10,352 bases of DNA, from NCBI GenBank assembly GCA_902489675.1, contig CABUAP010000030.1, forward strand, positions 1 to 10,352, written 5' to 3'. The DNA comes from an uncultured Azospirillum sp. (GTDB lineage: Bacteria; Pseudomonadota; Alphaproteobacteria; RF32; CAG-239). The notes below the pieces were generated by a model. The model had not been told where the DNA came from. It was given only the letters and a program-made list of their open reading frames with translations, and searched no databases. The translations under genes and the position numbers were made by a program. Shown piece by piece: positions 1-7,038 of this stretch; the first letter of the stretch is position 1; each line of letters opens with the position of its first letter.

Positions 1-11
1 AATTTTGCGGC

Positions 12-18
12 AAGGAGG
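12..18 (+). promoter_or_regulatory. Strong ribosome binding site of ctrA
   Basis: AAGGAGG lies six bases before the ATG at 25. It is a near-perfect complement of the 16S rRNA 3' end and fixes the ctrA start. The ctrA promoter region lies outside the window, so its regulation cannot be read here. Confidence 0.85.
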
Positions 19-24
19 TTCTAT

Positions 25-711
25 ATGCGTGTTTTATTGGTTGAAGACGATTATGCTGTTTCTCAAAGCATTGAAACTATGCTGAAAAAAGAAGGAATGA
101 TTATTGATACAACGGATTTGGGCGAGGACGGGCTTGAGATCGGCAAGCTTTATGACTACGACATCATTATTCTTGACCTGATGTTACCGGATATGAACGG
201 TTACGAGGTTTTAAAGCGCCTGCGTTCCGCCAAAATCGAAACACCGGTATTGATCTTGTCGGGTTTGACCGAACCGGACAAGAAAGTAAAAGGACTGGGA
301 TACGGCGCCGACGACTATTTGACCAAACCTTTTGACCGTGCCGAATTGCTGGCCAGAATTCAGGCTGTGGTACGCCGTTCAAAAGGGCACGCCAACTCCA
401 TCATCCGTACCGGCGATGTTGAAGTCAATCTGGATACGCAGACAGTCAGCGTAAACGGCGAAACACTGCACCTGACCGGCAAAGAATACGGCATTATGGA
501 ACTGTTGTCCCTGCGCAAAGGCTCCACCTTAAACAAAGACCAGTTCTTAAACCATTTGTACGGCGGCATTGATGAGCCGGAATTGAAAATTATCGACGTT
601 TTTATTTGCAAGCTGCGTAAAAAACTGGAAAAAGCTTCCGGCGGCAAAAATTATATTGAAACGGTTTGGGGGCGCGGTTATGTTTTGCGCGATCCCGATG
701 AAAAAATTTAA
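25..711 (+). CDS. ctrA: Cell-cycle response regulator CtrA (OmpR/PhoB type)
   Basis: This is a two-component response regulator that binds DNA to control cell division, replication initiation and polar development in alphaproteobacteria. Residues 1-115 form the receiver domain: acidic pocket E7/D8/D9, phospho-acceptor D51 in ILDLMLPDMNGYEVL, and K101 in the TKPF motif. Residues 125-222 form the winged-helix DNA-binding domain, ending in the conserved ETVWGRGYVLRDP. At 228 residues it is close to the usual family length (about 230). The receiver start, the D51 position and the HLTGKEYGIMELL segment match CtrA better than other OmpR-family members. In the family it is phosphorylated through CckA-ChpT; neither is in the window. 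The C-terminus reads DPDEKI and lacks the terminal Ala-Ala that Caulobacter CtrA uses for ClpXP proteolysis. It converges on yqgE. Identification is confident. Confidence 0.95.
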   Translation: MRVLLVEDDYAVSQSIETMLKKEGMIIDTTDLGEDGLEIGKLYDYDIIILDLMLPDMNGYEVLKRLRSAKIETPVLILSGLTEPDKKVKGLGYGADDYLTKPFDRAELLARIQAVVRRSKGHANSIIRTGDVEVNLDTQTVSVNGETLHLTGKEYGIMELLSLRKGSTLNKDQFLNHLYGGIDEPELKIIDVFICKLRKKLEKASGGKNYIETVWGRGYVLRDPDEKI

Positions 712-728
712 GAATTAAACATTTTGCT

Positions 729-760
729 GCAAAAAGGCCTCGTTCAGCGAGGCTTTTTGC
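729..760. terminator. Bidirectional intrinsic terminator between ctrA and yqgE
   Basis: The arms GCAAAAAGGCCTCG and CGAGGCTTTTTGC pair around a five-base TTCAG loop, with one bulged G in the left arm. The stem has a GC-rich top, and its outer part is a run of A on one side and T on the other, so it gives a U-tract in either direction. It starts 18 bases after the ctrA stop and ends 34 bases past the yqgE stop, as expected for a terminator shared by convergent genes. Confidence 0.85.
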
Positions 761-794
761 ATTTTAGTTACCGTTAAAAGAAAGCGGTTAAGGA

Positions 795-1355
795 TCAGGC
801 ACGACCGGTTCGCAAGCTGACGCGGTTGATATCAAAACCAAGTTCATCGACAGCCCGCTGCCACTTTTCTTCGTCTTTGGTTTTAAACAACAGATCCGGC
901 GTCGATTCCACCACCAGCCAATTATTATACACTATCTCCTGTTCCAGCTGCCGCGGGCTCCAACTGCTGTAACCAAGCGCGATCAGATTATAACGCGGCC
1001 CTTTGCCAAAAGCGATATCATTTAAAACGTTGATAGAGGAGGATACGGCAAATTTATCATCTATCGGTATGGTGCCGTCTTTGTTATAATCCAAACTATG
1101 CAGCACAAACCCGCGGATTCGCTCCAACGGACCGCCCTGATGCAGGATAATCGGCTCTACCGGCGTGGTGCAGCCGATATTAAACTGGGTCAGCAGATCG
1201 GAAAAATAAAATTCCTTCAGCTGCTTGTTGACCATAAAGCCCATAGCGCCTTCCTGATTGTGCATACAAATATAAACAACCGAACGCGAGAAAACGTCGT
1301 TTTCAATATGCGGCATGGAAACCAAACATTTACCGGTAAGATAATTATTGACCAT
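795..1355 (-). CDS. yqgE: YqgE/AlgH family protein (UPF0301)
   Basis: This is a small, probably cytoplasmic protein of the YqgE/AlgH family (DUF179). Its biochemical role is not settled; the old name AlgH came from a proposed role in alginate regulation. Family hallmarks are the N-terminal YLTGKCLVSMPHI, then SRSVVYICMHNQEGAMGFMVNK, and later a LIALGYSSWSPRQLEQEI block. The start is uncertain. The frame is open to an ATG at 1370, but the ATG at 1355 gives MVNNYLTG, the usual distance to the conserved YLTG in this family. A -10-like TATGAT at 1384-1389 would put the transcript start only a few bases from 1370, and no Shine-Dalgarno precedes 1370. I therefore prefer 1355 (186 residues). The gene is divergent from the dsbD-like gene. 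The family assignment is firm; the function is unknown. Confidence 0.9.
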   Translation of the reverse strand: MVNNYLTGKCLVSMPHIENDVFSRSVVYICMHNQEGAMGFMVNKQLKEFYFSDLLTQFNIGCTTPVEPIILHQGGPLERIRGFVLHSLDYNKDGTIPIDDKFAVSSSINVLNDIAFGKGPRYNLIALGYSSWSPRQLEQEIVYNNWLVVESTPDLLFKTKDEEKWQRAVDELGFDINRVSLRTGRA

Positions 1356-1383
1356 TTTCACTCGCACCATTACTATTTATTAA

Positions 1384-1412
1384 ATCATAGCATATATAAT
1401 AACACGAATTAA
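1384..1412 (-). promoter_or_regulatory. Candidate yqgE promoter with extended -10
   Basis: On the minus strand TTAATT (1412-1407) is followed after 17 bases by TATGAT (1389-1384), which is preceded by TGC to give an extended -10 (TGnTATGAT). The -35 matches the sigma-70 consensus only partly, which suits a promoter helped by an activator. The -35 coincides with half of the CtrA-type box at 1409-1423. The predicted transcript start near 1377 favours the yqgE start at 1355. A TATAAT at 1395-1400 on the plus strand could be a -10 for dsbD but lacks a good -35. Confidence 0.4.
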
Positions 1413-1423
1413 GGTATTTTTAA
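1409..1423. promoter_or_regulatory. Candidate CtrA box TTAA-N7-TTAA
   Basis: TTAA at 1409-1412, exactly seven bases, then TTAA at 1420-1423 followed by AC match the core of the CtrA consensus TTAA-N7-TTAA(C). The box lies in the only divergent intergenic space in the window. It overlaps the putative -35 of yqgE, the position CtrA occupies at activated promoters, and is about 21 bases upstream of the dsbD start codon. Such an A/T-only pattern can arise by chance in a genome of this composition, so position carries as much weight as the match. Confidence 0.4.
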
Positions 1424-1444
1424 ACTGCCAAATAAGCGGAAAAC

Positions 1445-4129
1445 ATGAAAAAATTTTTTATATTAACACTGCTGCTGTCAATTTTTGCAATGCACTTTCC
1501 GGTAAAGGCAGAGGAAAAATCCACGGTTATAATGGATTTGGACGAACGACAGGATCCCCGACCGGTCGACATGGAAGAGGTTATTAATAATTTTATCGAT
1601 TCTGCAAAATATTTTGACCAACAATATCCCGGTGACAAAATAAATACTGATTTTCACGAGGATGTCGCCCGGCGTTTTCCGGCATTGACCCCGCAGGAAG
1701 TATATGATTATCAAGGCTATATCCGTAACGGAATGAAAATTTACCGCTATGCCAAAAGCCTGTACGATCGCTATAAAGAAGCCCTCTTAACCCCGGAGGA
1801 ACCGCCGCTGGTGGCCGATGATGACGAATACGACCTCAGTTCGCCTGATTTTGATTATATTGAAGCAGACGGAACCGTGGTGGTTCAGGATTTTAAGAAA
1901 ATCATTTCTTACAGCCAAAATCCTCGAGAAATTAAGGCATATCGGGCAAAAATAGCCAGTGAGGGGCAAAAAAAAGGCAAATTGAAAGATTTTGAAGAGC
2001 TCGGTTATATATTTTCCCAACTGGAACTAAAAAAACTGTTATTTTATAATATTTTCTATGACAGTCCGCTGACCGGCACCCGTGGGATCGGCCAATGGCA
2101 AAGCAAAGATAAATTCAAAGTGCGGCTGATTACAATAGAAACTGCAGTTGAAGACCGTCAAAAAATCGAAGGTGTTCTGCATCTGCTGATTCCTGAAGGA
2201 TATTTTATCACCGCTGTCGACAGCGCTAAATATTTCAAACCGCGGATTTCCTTCGAACAATCTGAAAATCTTGCAGATATTGAATATACCCTGCCCCTGC
2301 CGACCCGGCTGCGCAGCAATGACGAAGATTGGACCGTTTATACCGGAGAAACCGCCGTATCCTTTACGGCCACCCCCTCCGACTTTGAGCAAGAACTGAT
2401 TCTCCGGGCTGATTTAAAATTCAATTTGTGCCAAAGCCGCAGCCAATGCGAAACGGTTGAGCTAAAGCCGGAACTGACGTTAAAACCCGGTTATTCCCGC
2501 GACAGTTCGGTGGCCACTTATATCCGTATGGCATCTTCTTTTTTAAAACCGCAGCCACAGTCGGAACTGCAAATAACCTCATTTAACCGGGAACAAACAA
2601 CCAACGGCCGACAGATGTTGACTTTGGTTTTTGACGCTCCCGAAACAATTGAATCTTTCAATGTTTTTGTCGGCAATAAGGGCGGTATTATGTTTGAACG
2701 GCCGCGGGTCAGTATTGACGACCGCCGGGCAACCGTTCGTCTGCTTGCCGCAGAAAACGGTTCCGATCCCGAGGGAAAAGATTTTGAAATTACGGCCGAA
2801 GCCAACCGCCGATATGTTCTGCGGCAAAATCTTATGCCTGTCGACGGAAAGCCGCCGGCAGCCGAGCATAAGGATCTGCTGGCATCAATGATGCTGGCCG
2901 CTTTTTTCGGTGGTTTTTTATTGAATTTTATGCCCTGTGTTTTTCCGTTTTTGGCGCTGAAATTATTATCTTTAACCCAATTCGGCGCCCGGAGTAAAAA
3001 TGCCGTCCGTCGCAATTTTGCTCTCACTCTCGCCGGTATCGGCAGCGCTTTTATCTTACTGACTGCCGCCTTGGCCGGGTTAAAACATCTGGGATACCAT
3101 ATCAGCTGGGGGATGCAGTTTCAAAACCCATGGTTGATCAGCTTAGTTGTTTTTATTGTTCTTTTGTTTATTGCCCGGATTTGGGGAATTATCGATATCA
3201 AGCTTCCGCGAAAGGACGGCAGCAGGAATGCTCCCAACGGAATGACCGCGTTTTTAACCGGTGTATTTATGCTTCTTTTGGCAGTGCCTTGCACTGCGCC
3301 TTTTCTCGGCACGGCACTCAGTTTTGCACTGGCCGAAAACACTTTTGAGCTGTTTGCCGTTTTAGGCTGCGCCGCTCTTGGTTTGGCGCTGCCATGCCTG
3401 TTGATGTTTATGTTTCCGGGACTGGCGATTCTGGTACCGCCGCCCGGATCATGGATTGCCAAACTGCATCATTTTATGTTGCTGATGCTGTTTGTCGCGC
3501 TAGGCTGGCTGTTGTATATCTCTTTCTGCCAAGCGGGTGGATGGTTTGTGTTCCGGCTTATTATCTACGGCCTGCTGTTTTGGTTGTTTTTATGGCTCCG
3601 ACATTTCAACTTCAATATGGAATATACTTCATTGCCGCCGGAACTTCGGAATATGGCGGCTCACAGAATCGGGCTGATTTTGGGCCTATTCGCCCTGTTT
3701 GTTTATATCGGCGCTTCAACCGACGGCTATTTTGCCGCCGCCGAAAAAAACAAGCAAATAAAAAGCCGTAATCTGGCTGCCGTTACCATGGAAACGGTGG
3801 AACAATATGTTAAACAGGGAAAAACGGTTCTGGTTACCGTTGATGCCGACTGGTGCCTAACCTGTCGCTATAACGAGATAATGACATTAAAAAACCCGAT
3901 GATTGTTCAAAGCCTGAAAACACACGATGTGGTCGTGCTCAATGTTGACTGGACAATCAGCAGCCGGGAAACGGTGGACTTTATGAAAACATTCGTCCGC
4001 AGCGGATTGCCGTTTTATGCGTTATTCAGCCCGCTGGTGCCGGATGGCTTGATCTTGCCGGAAATTCTGAATGAACATGATTTAGGACAGCTGATCGATA
4101 ATATGAGTTTGATCAGATTAAATTCTTGA
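1445..4129 (+). CDS. dsbD: ScsB-like DsbD family membrane thiol reductase
   Basis: It probably carries electrons from cytoplasmic thioredoxin across the inner membrane to periplasmic thiol proteins (disulfide reduction, cytochrome maturation, copper or oxidative stress defence). Layout: signal peptide 1-22 (cleavage after VKA); unrecognised, mostly charged segment 23 to about 212; DsbD/ScsB N-terminal beta domain about 214-350 with C329 and C335; second beta-type domain about 365-475; eight hydrophobic segments about 483-755 with MPC498VFP and AVPC616TAPF, the two membrane cysteine motifs of the family; C-terminal periplasmic thioredoxin domain with W803-C-L-T-C807. All three redox cysteine pairs are therefore present. 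At 894 residues it is far longer than E. coli DsbD (about 565), partly because of the extra N-terminal segment. The start is supported by the signal peptide; the Shine-Dalgarno (GCGGA) is weak. The 3' end overlaps rnhA by 17 bases in opposite orientation. No periplasmic partner such as ScsC is in the window. Confidence 0.9.
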   Translation: MKKFFILTLLLSIFAMHFPVKAEEKSTVIMDLDERQDPRPVDMEEVINNFIDSAKYFDQQYPGDKINTDFHEDVARRFPALTPQEVYDYQGYIRNGMKIYRYAKSLYDRYKEALLTPEEPPLVADDDEYDLSSPDFDYIEADGTVVVQDFKKIISYSQNPREIKAYRAKIASEGQKKGKLKDFEELGYIFSQLELKKLLFYNIFYDSPLTGTRGIGQWQSKDKFKVRLITIETAVEDRQKIEGVLHLLIPEGYFITAVDSAKYFKPRISFEQSENLADIEYTLPLPTRLRSNDEDWTVYTGETAVSFTATPSDFEQELILRADLKFNLCQSRSQCETVELKPELTLKPGYSRDSSVATYIRMASSFLKPQPQSELQITSFNREQTTNGRQMLTLVFDAPETIESFNVFVGNKGGIMFERPRVSIDDRRATVRLLAAENGSDPEGKDFEITAEANRRYVLRQNLMPVDGKPPAAEHKDLLASMMLAAFFGGFLLNFMPCVFPFLALKLLSLTQFGARSKNAVRRNFALTLAGIGSAFILLTAALAGLKHLGYHISWGMQFQNPWLISLVVFIVLLFIARIWGIIDIKLPRKDGSRNAPNGMTAFLTGVFMLLLAVPCTAPFLGTALSFALAENTFELFAVLGCAALGLALPCLLMFMFPGLAILVPPPGSWIAKLHHFMLLMLFVALGWLLYISFCQAGGWFVFRLIIYGLLFWLFLWLRHFNFNMEYTSLPPELRNMAAHRIGLILGLFALFVYIGASTDGYFAAAEKNKQIKSRNLAAVTMETVEQYVKQGKTVLVTVDADWCLTCRYNEIMTLKNPMIVQSLKTHDVVVLNVDWTISSRETVDFMKTFVRSGLPFYALFSPLVPDGLILPEILNEHDLGQLIDNMSLIRLNS

Positions 4130-4550
4130 TCGCGTTTCTCGCCAGTTCGTCCACCCGTTCATTTTCCGCATGGCCGGCGTGGCCTTTTACCCAGATCCAG
4201 CGGATTTCGTGGCCGGAGGCCAGTTCATCCAAACGCTGCCATAAATCGATATTTTTAACCGGTGATTTTTTATTGCTGGTTTTCCAGCCGTTTTTCTTCC
4301 AGTTTGGCAACCAGCGGGTGATGCCGTCCATCACATATTTGCTGTCGGTATAAAGCGAAATGTCGCAAGAGGTTTTCAGCGCCGCCAATGCGCTGATCAC
4401 TGCCGTCAGCTCCATCCGGTTGTTGGTAGTTTTCTTTTCTCCGCCGGAAAGTTCTTTCTCTACCCCGCGGCAGCGCAGCAAAGCGCCCCAGCCGCCGGGA
4501 CCGGGATTACCGGAACAAGCGCCGTCCGTAAAAATTTCAACCCGGATCAT
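4113..4550 (-). CDS. rnhA: Ribonuclease HI
   Basis: This enzyme cuts the RNA strand of RNA-DNA hybrids, removing primers and R-loops in the cytoplasm. At 145 residues it is slightly shorter than E. coli RNase HI (155). The complete active site is visible: D9 in IFTDGACSGNPGPGGWG, E47 in TTNNRMELTA, D69 in LYTDSKYV, H124 in WVKGHAGHAENERVD, and D134. The helical basic segment (LPNWKKNGWKTSNKKSPVKN, about 81-100) corresponds to the substrate-binding handle of the bacterial type. Its ATG overlaps the TGA of the upstream AlbA_2 gene by four bases (ATGA), which suggests translational coupling. Its 3' end runs 17 bases into the opposite-strand dsbD-like gene, leaving no room for a terminator between them. 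Confidence 0.96.
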   Translation of the reverse strand: MIRVEIFTDGACSGNPGPGGWGALLRCRGVEKELSGGEKKTTNNRMELTAVISALAALKTSCDISLYTDSKYVMDGITRWLPNWKKNGWKTSNKKSPVKNIDLWQRLDELASGHEIRWIWVKGHAGHAENERVDELARNAIKNLI

Positions 4551-5617
4551 TTCAGCTCCCCGCTTAAGAATTCGCTGAAGAACTCGTTTAAAAGCACTGT
4601 TTCGTCGGCATCTTCGCGCATTGTTCGGGCCACAAAAGAACGCAGGCGGTTTTTGGGAATATAAATGCGGAAATTGCGCGGTGCGGTGCCGTCTGCGCCA
4701 ATCACGCCATCCAGCAGAAAATCGCTTTCGATATAAGGCGACAGAATCACCTCCACATTGGTAAAACGAATAATGCTGCGCGGCGGCACTCTCAACTCTG
4801 GCCGGGTGATCAAGTTCAGCTGTCCTTCCAACCCGGGGATGCTGTCCATCTGGTTATAATTCAAGAAGCGGACTTTGTTATACTCGCCGCCGTCGGTTGT
4901 TACCGTACAGGAGAGATAAAGCTCACGAGCAATCACATTGCTTTGATTGTGGCCGCGGATCGAAAAATTGATCTTCAGATAACGATCGGGCGGCGAATCA
5001 ATACTGCTCGGATACAAGATATCGGCCTCACTGTTTTCCAAAACCGACAACTTTTTATCGGTAATCATCAGATCCACCTCGGCCTGCGGACGACGGCCGA
5101 ACATCCCCGCCAAAACAGAATATGGCGCCGGAACGTTGTTTGAGCCGGAACGAATATAAAAAGTGTTGCCGATCGTGGTCATCAAAGGCGCAATATCCGA
5201 TTTGGGGATATAAGTGGCAACAAAACCGTCACCGTTGTCATCGACACTGACAATATGATTGCGCACCCGGTTATGACTGGGAATAGTACAGCCGGAAATG
5301 GCATTTTCCAGCCAACTCAAAAAGCGATGAACATTTTGCACCTTTATCTTGGCCTGCGCCACATCCCCCACATCCGAGCTGCGAGAACATTCCACCCCCC
5401 AGATCAGCACCCCGCCTTCGGAGTTGCCAAACCCCGAGATGGCTTTGGCCAGATTACGGCGATCATCTTTATGCAGAGCCAAGCCGTTTTTGCCGGTCGA
5501 ATCCGCGCGTTTGAAGTCGAGAAACAATTCTTCGGTCTGAGAATTGACGATATAGTCGTCAATAGCCTCCTCTCCGAAATAAATCAATTTTTGAAAAATA
5601 TCTTCGGCGCGCGACAT
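4547..5617 (-). CDS. Schlafen AlbA_2-domain protein (putative nucleic-acid binding)
   Basis: The N-terminal part (about 20-175) fits the AlbA_2 / Schlafen-type domain (PF04326). It has an acidic-basic strand TEELFLDFKRA (E30, D34, K36), the helix and glycine turn AKAISGFGNSEGGVLIWGVE (57-76), and a C-terminal FYIRSGSNNVPA (153-164). The family has been linked to nucleic-acid binding and, in Schlafen proteins, RNA cleavage; whether this member cleaves anything is unknown. The second half (about 178-356) has alternating hydrophobic strands typical of a beta-sandwich and ends in a charged helix; I do not recognise it. No signal peptide or membrane segment is seen. The start is set by a strong Shine-Dalgarno (GGAGGAG at 5627-5621). 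The gene is coupled to rnhA by an ATGA overlap. The domain call is good; the function is unknown. Confidence 0.8.
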   Translation of the reverse strand: MSRAEDIFQKLIYFGEEAIDDYIVNSQTEELFLDFKRADSTGKNGLALHKDDRRNLAKAISGFGNSEGGVLIWGVECSRSSDVGDVAQAKIKVQNVHRFLSWLENAISGCTIPSHNRVRNHIVSVDDNGDGFVATYIPKSDIAPLMTTIGNTFYIRSGSNNVPAPYSVLAGMFGRRPQAEVDLMITDKKLSVLENSEADILYPSSIDSPPDRYLKINFSIRGHNQSNVIARELYLSCTVTTDGGEYNKVRFLNYNQMDSIPGLEGQLNLITRPELRVPPRSIIRFTNVEVILSPYIESDFLLDGVIGADGTAPRNFRIYIPKNRLRSFVARTMREDADETVLLNEFFSEFLSGELK

Positions 5618-5620
5618 AAG

Positions 5621-5627
5621 CTCCTCC
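5621..5627 (-). promoter_or_regulatory. Ribosome binding site of the AlbA_2 gene
   Basis: GGAGGAG on the minus strand sits directly upstream of the ATG at 5617, with the GGAGG core five bases from the start codon. It confirms this start. Confidence 0.75.
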
Positions 5628-5652
5628 GTTGTCCGTTATCCGATCTGCGGAC

Positions 5653-5679
5653 AGTATAAAGGCAAAATCTTAATTTTGC
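5653..5679 (-). promoter_or_regulatory. Hairpin and -10-like element between M16 and AlbA_2 genes
   Basis: The 69-base gap holds a perfect seven-base inverted repeat, GCAAAAT / ATTTTGC around a four-base loop (5662-5679). On the minus strand CCTTTAT follows it. Just downstream is TATACT (5658-5653), a good -10 without a clear -35. The hairpin could be a weak terminator for the M16 gene or an operator for an internal promoter of the AlbA_2-rnhA pair. Sequence alone does not decide. The stem is A/T-rich and the T-run short. Confidence 0.25.
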
Positions 5680-5686
5680 TCTAATA

Positions 5687-6952
5687 TTATCCCGCTTTCA
5701 GCAGCCGACAGATTTCATCATACCCCAGATGACCGTCAATGTTGCCGACCAGCGCATAGGTCGGTTTGGAAGCAAAAATTGTTTCTGCCGCGGCACGCAC
5801 TTCGCTTAACCCCACTTCTTCAATCTTGGCAATTGTTTCTTCGATCGGAATCGAACGTTTGAACAAGAGCAGCTGACGCGCCAGTTTTTCCGACACTGCC
5901 GAAGAACTCTCAAGCGACATCATGATGGCCGATTTGACTTGCGCTTTGGCACGTTTTAATTCCGCCTCGCTGACCAGCGCTGCGGCCATTTTTTTGATTT
6001 CGTCAATCATAACCGGCAACATCTGGTTAACCTGCTCGTTGTCGGTCGCGGCCGCAATACCGCTAAAACCGGCGCCGGTATAAAAAGTGGGAAAACTGTA
6101 TATTGAATAGACCAAACCGCGTTTTTCCCGAATTTCCTGAAACAAACGGGAACTCATGCCGCCGCCCAAAACGGTAGACATCAGCATTGCCGCATAATAA
6201 CGCTCGTCGGCATATGAAAAACCGTCAAAACCCAAAATAACCTGCGCCTGCTCGGTATCCCTTTTCTCGGCAAAATAACCGCCGGTATAATGCTGCTGAT
6301 CGGCACTAAAAGAGGCGGCTCTCTGCAGGCCGGAAAGCCGCTGTTCCACCATTTTGACCAGCCGATTGTGATCCACATTGCCAACCGCGCAGAAAACCAT
6401 ATTTTCAGCCGCATAATTACTTTGCATATACGCGCGCAGCTCTTTGGCGCCAAAACTGCGTACCAATTCCGCCGTTCCGAGAATCGGACGTCCCATGGCC
6501 TGTCCGGCAAAGGCCTCAGCCTGCATATAATCGAAAACAATATCACTCGGGTCGTCATAGGTTTGTTTGATTTCCTGAACCACCACTTCGCGTTCTTTGA
6601 CCAATTCTTCTTCGGCAAACTGCGGCGATGTCACCAATTCGCACAAAACATCAACCGCCAGTTCCAGATCTTCTTTCAGCATTTTGGCATAAAAGGCGGT
6701 AAATTCGCGGGAAGTGTAAGCATTGGTCTGGCCGCCTACATTTTCGATGTCTTCAGAAATGGCTGCGGCCGAACGGCTGGCCGTTCCTTTAAACACCATA
6801 TGCTCCAAAAAATGGGATATACCATTATTGTCCGCCCGCTCATAGGCCGACCCCGTATTAACCCAAATCCCGAGCGATACGGTTTCAAACTGCGGATATT
6901 TCAGGCTGACAATTCTCAACCCGTTTTTTAAAACACTGATTTCCGGCTGCAT
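5687..6952 (-). CDS. M16 family zinc metallopeptidase (processing-peptidase type)
   Basis: This is a peptidase of the pitrilysin/insulinase clan, closest in form to the bacterial relatives of mitochondrial processing peptidase beta subunits. The inverted zinc motif HxxEH is at H47-F-L-E50-H51 within GISHFLEHMVFKGT. The third ligand, E127 in EREVVVQEI, is 76 residues after H51, the family spacing. The catalytic M16 domain covers about 8-150. The C-terminal M16 domain, about 165-340, contains the GGGMSSRLFQEIREKRGLVYSIYSF signature (R/Y substrate-binding segment). At 421 residues it has the usual length for the single-chain, two-domain type. No signal peptide is seen, so it is probably cytoplasmic; the substrate is unknown. 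The Shine-Dalgarno AAGGA is seven bases upstream of the ATG. It has its own possible promoter at 6989-7017, and the AlbA_2 gene follows 69 bases downstream. The family is certain; the substrate is not. Confidence 0.92.
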   Translation of the reverse strand: MQPEISVLKNGLRIVSLKYPQFETVSLGIWVNTGSAYERADNNGISHFLEHMVFKGTASRSAAAISEDIENVGGQTNAYTSREFTAFYAKMLKEDLELAVDVLCELVTSPQFAEEELVKEREVVVQEIKQTYDDPSDIVFDYMQAEAFAGQAMGRPILGTAELVRSFGAKELRAYMQSNYAAENMVFCAVGNVDHNRLVKMVEQRLSGLQRAASFSADQQHYTGGYFAEKRDTEQAQVILGFDGFSYADERYYAAMLMSTVLGGGMSSRLFQEIREKRGLVYSIYSFPTFYTGAGFSGIAAATDNEQVNQMLPVMIDEIKKMAAALVSEAELKRAKAQVKSAIMMSLESSSAVSEKLARQLLLFKRSIPIEETIAKIEEVGLSEVRAAAETIFASKPTYALVGNIDGHLGYDEICRLLKAG

Positions 6953-6988
6953 CTTTTTTCCTTTTAGTCTGGTTACAAATTATTTTTG

Positions 6989-7017
6989 ATGTAACACGAT
7001 TTTTCAACCGGCGTCAA
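6989..7017 (-). promoter_or_regulatory. Candidate promoter of the M16 gene
   Basis: On the minus strand TTGACG (7017-7012) is followed after exactly 17 bases by TTACAT (6994-6989). The -35 is close to consensus and the -10 is poor. The predicted transcript start near 6982 leaves a leader of about 30 bases before the ATG at 6952. An inverted repeat GTTACA-N12-TGTAAC (6972-6995) overlaps the -10 and transcript start and could be an operator. No convincing terminator for the preceding glycosyltransferase gene is seen in this gap. Confidence 0.35.
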
Positions 7018-7038
7018 GCCCTGCAAAAGGTTATTTTC

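Noticed and set aside
774..790. TTAA pair downstream of yqgE as a CtrA site
   Set aside because: The spacing is ten bases rather than seven, and the position is between the 3' ends of two convergent genes.
2518..3027. 169-residue open frame on the minus strand inside the dsbD-like gene
   Set aside because: It lies wholly within a gene with clear domains and redox motifs. Its translation is Arg/Ser-rich with no recognisable fold, as expected of an antisense shadow.
6290..6931. 213-residue open frame on the plus strand opposite the M16 gene
   Set aside because: It mirrors the conserved zinc-site half of the M16 coding sequence, is rich in His/Phe/Ile, has no Shine-Dalgarno and no known motif.
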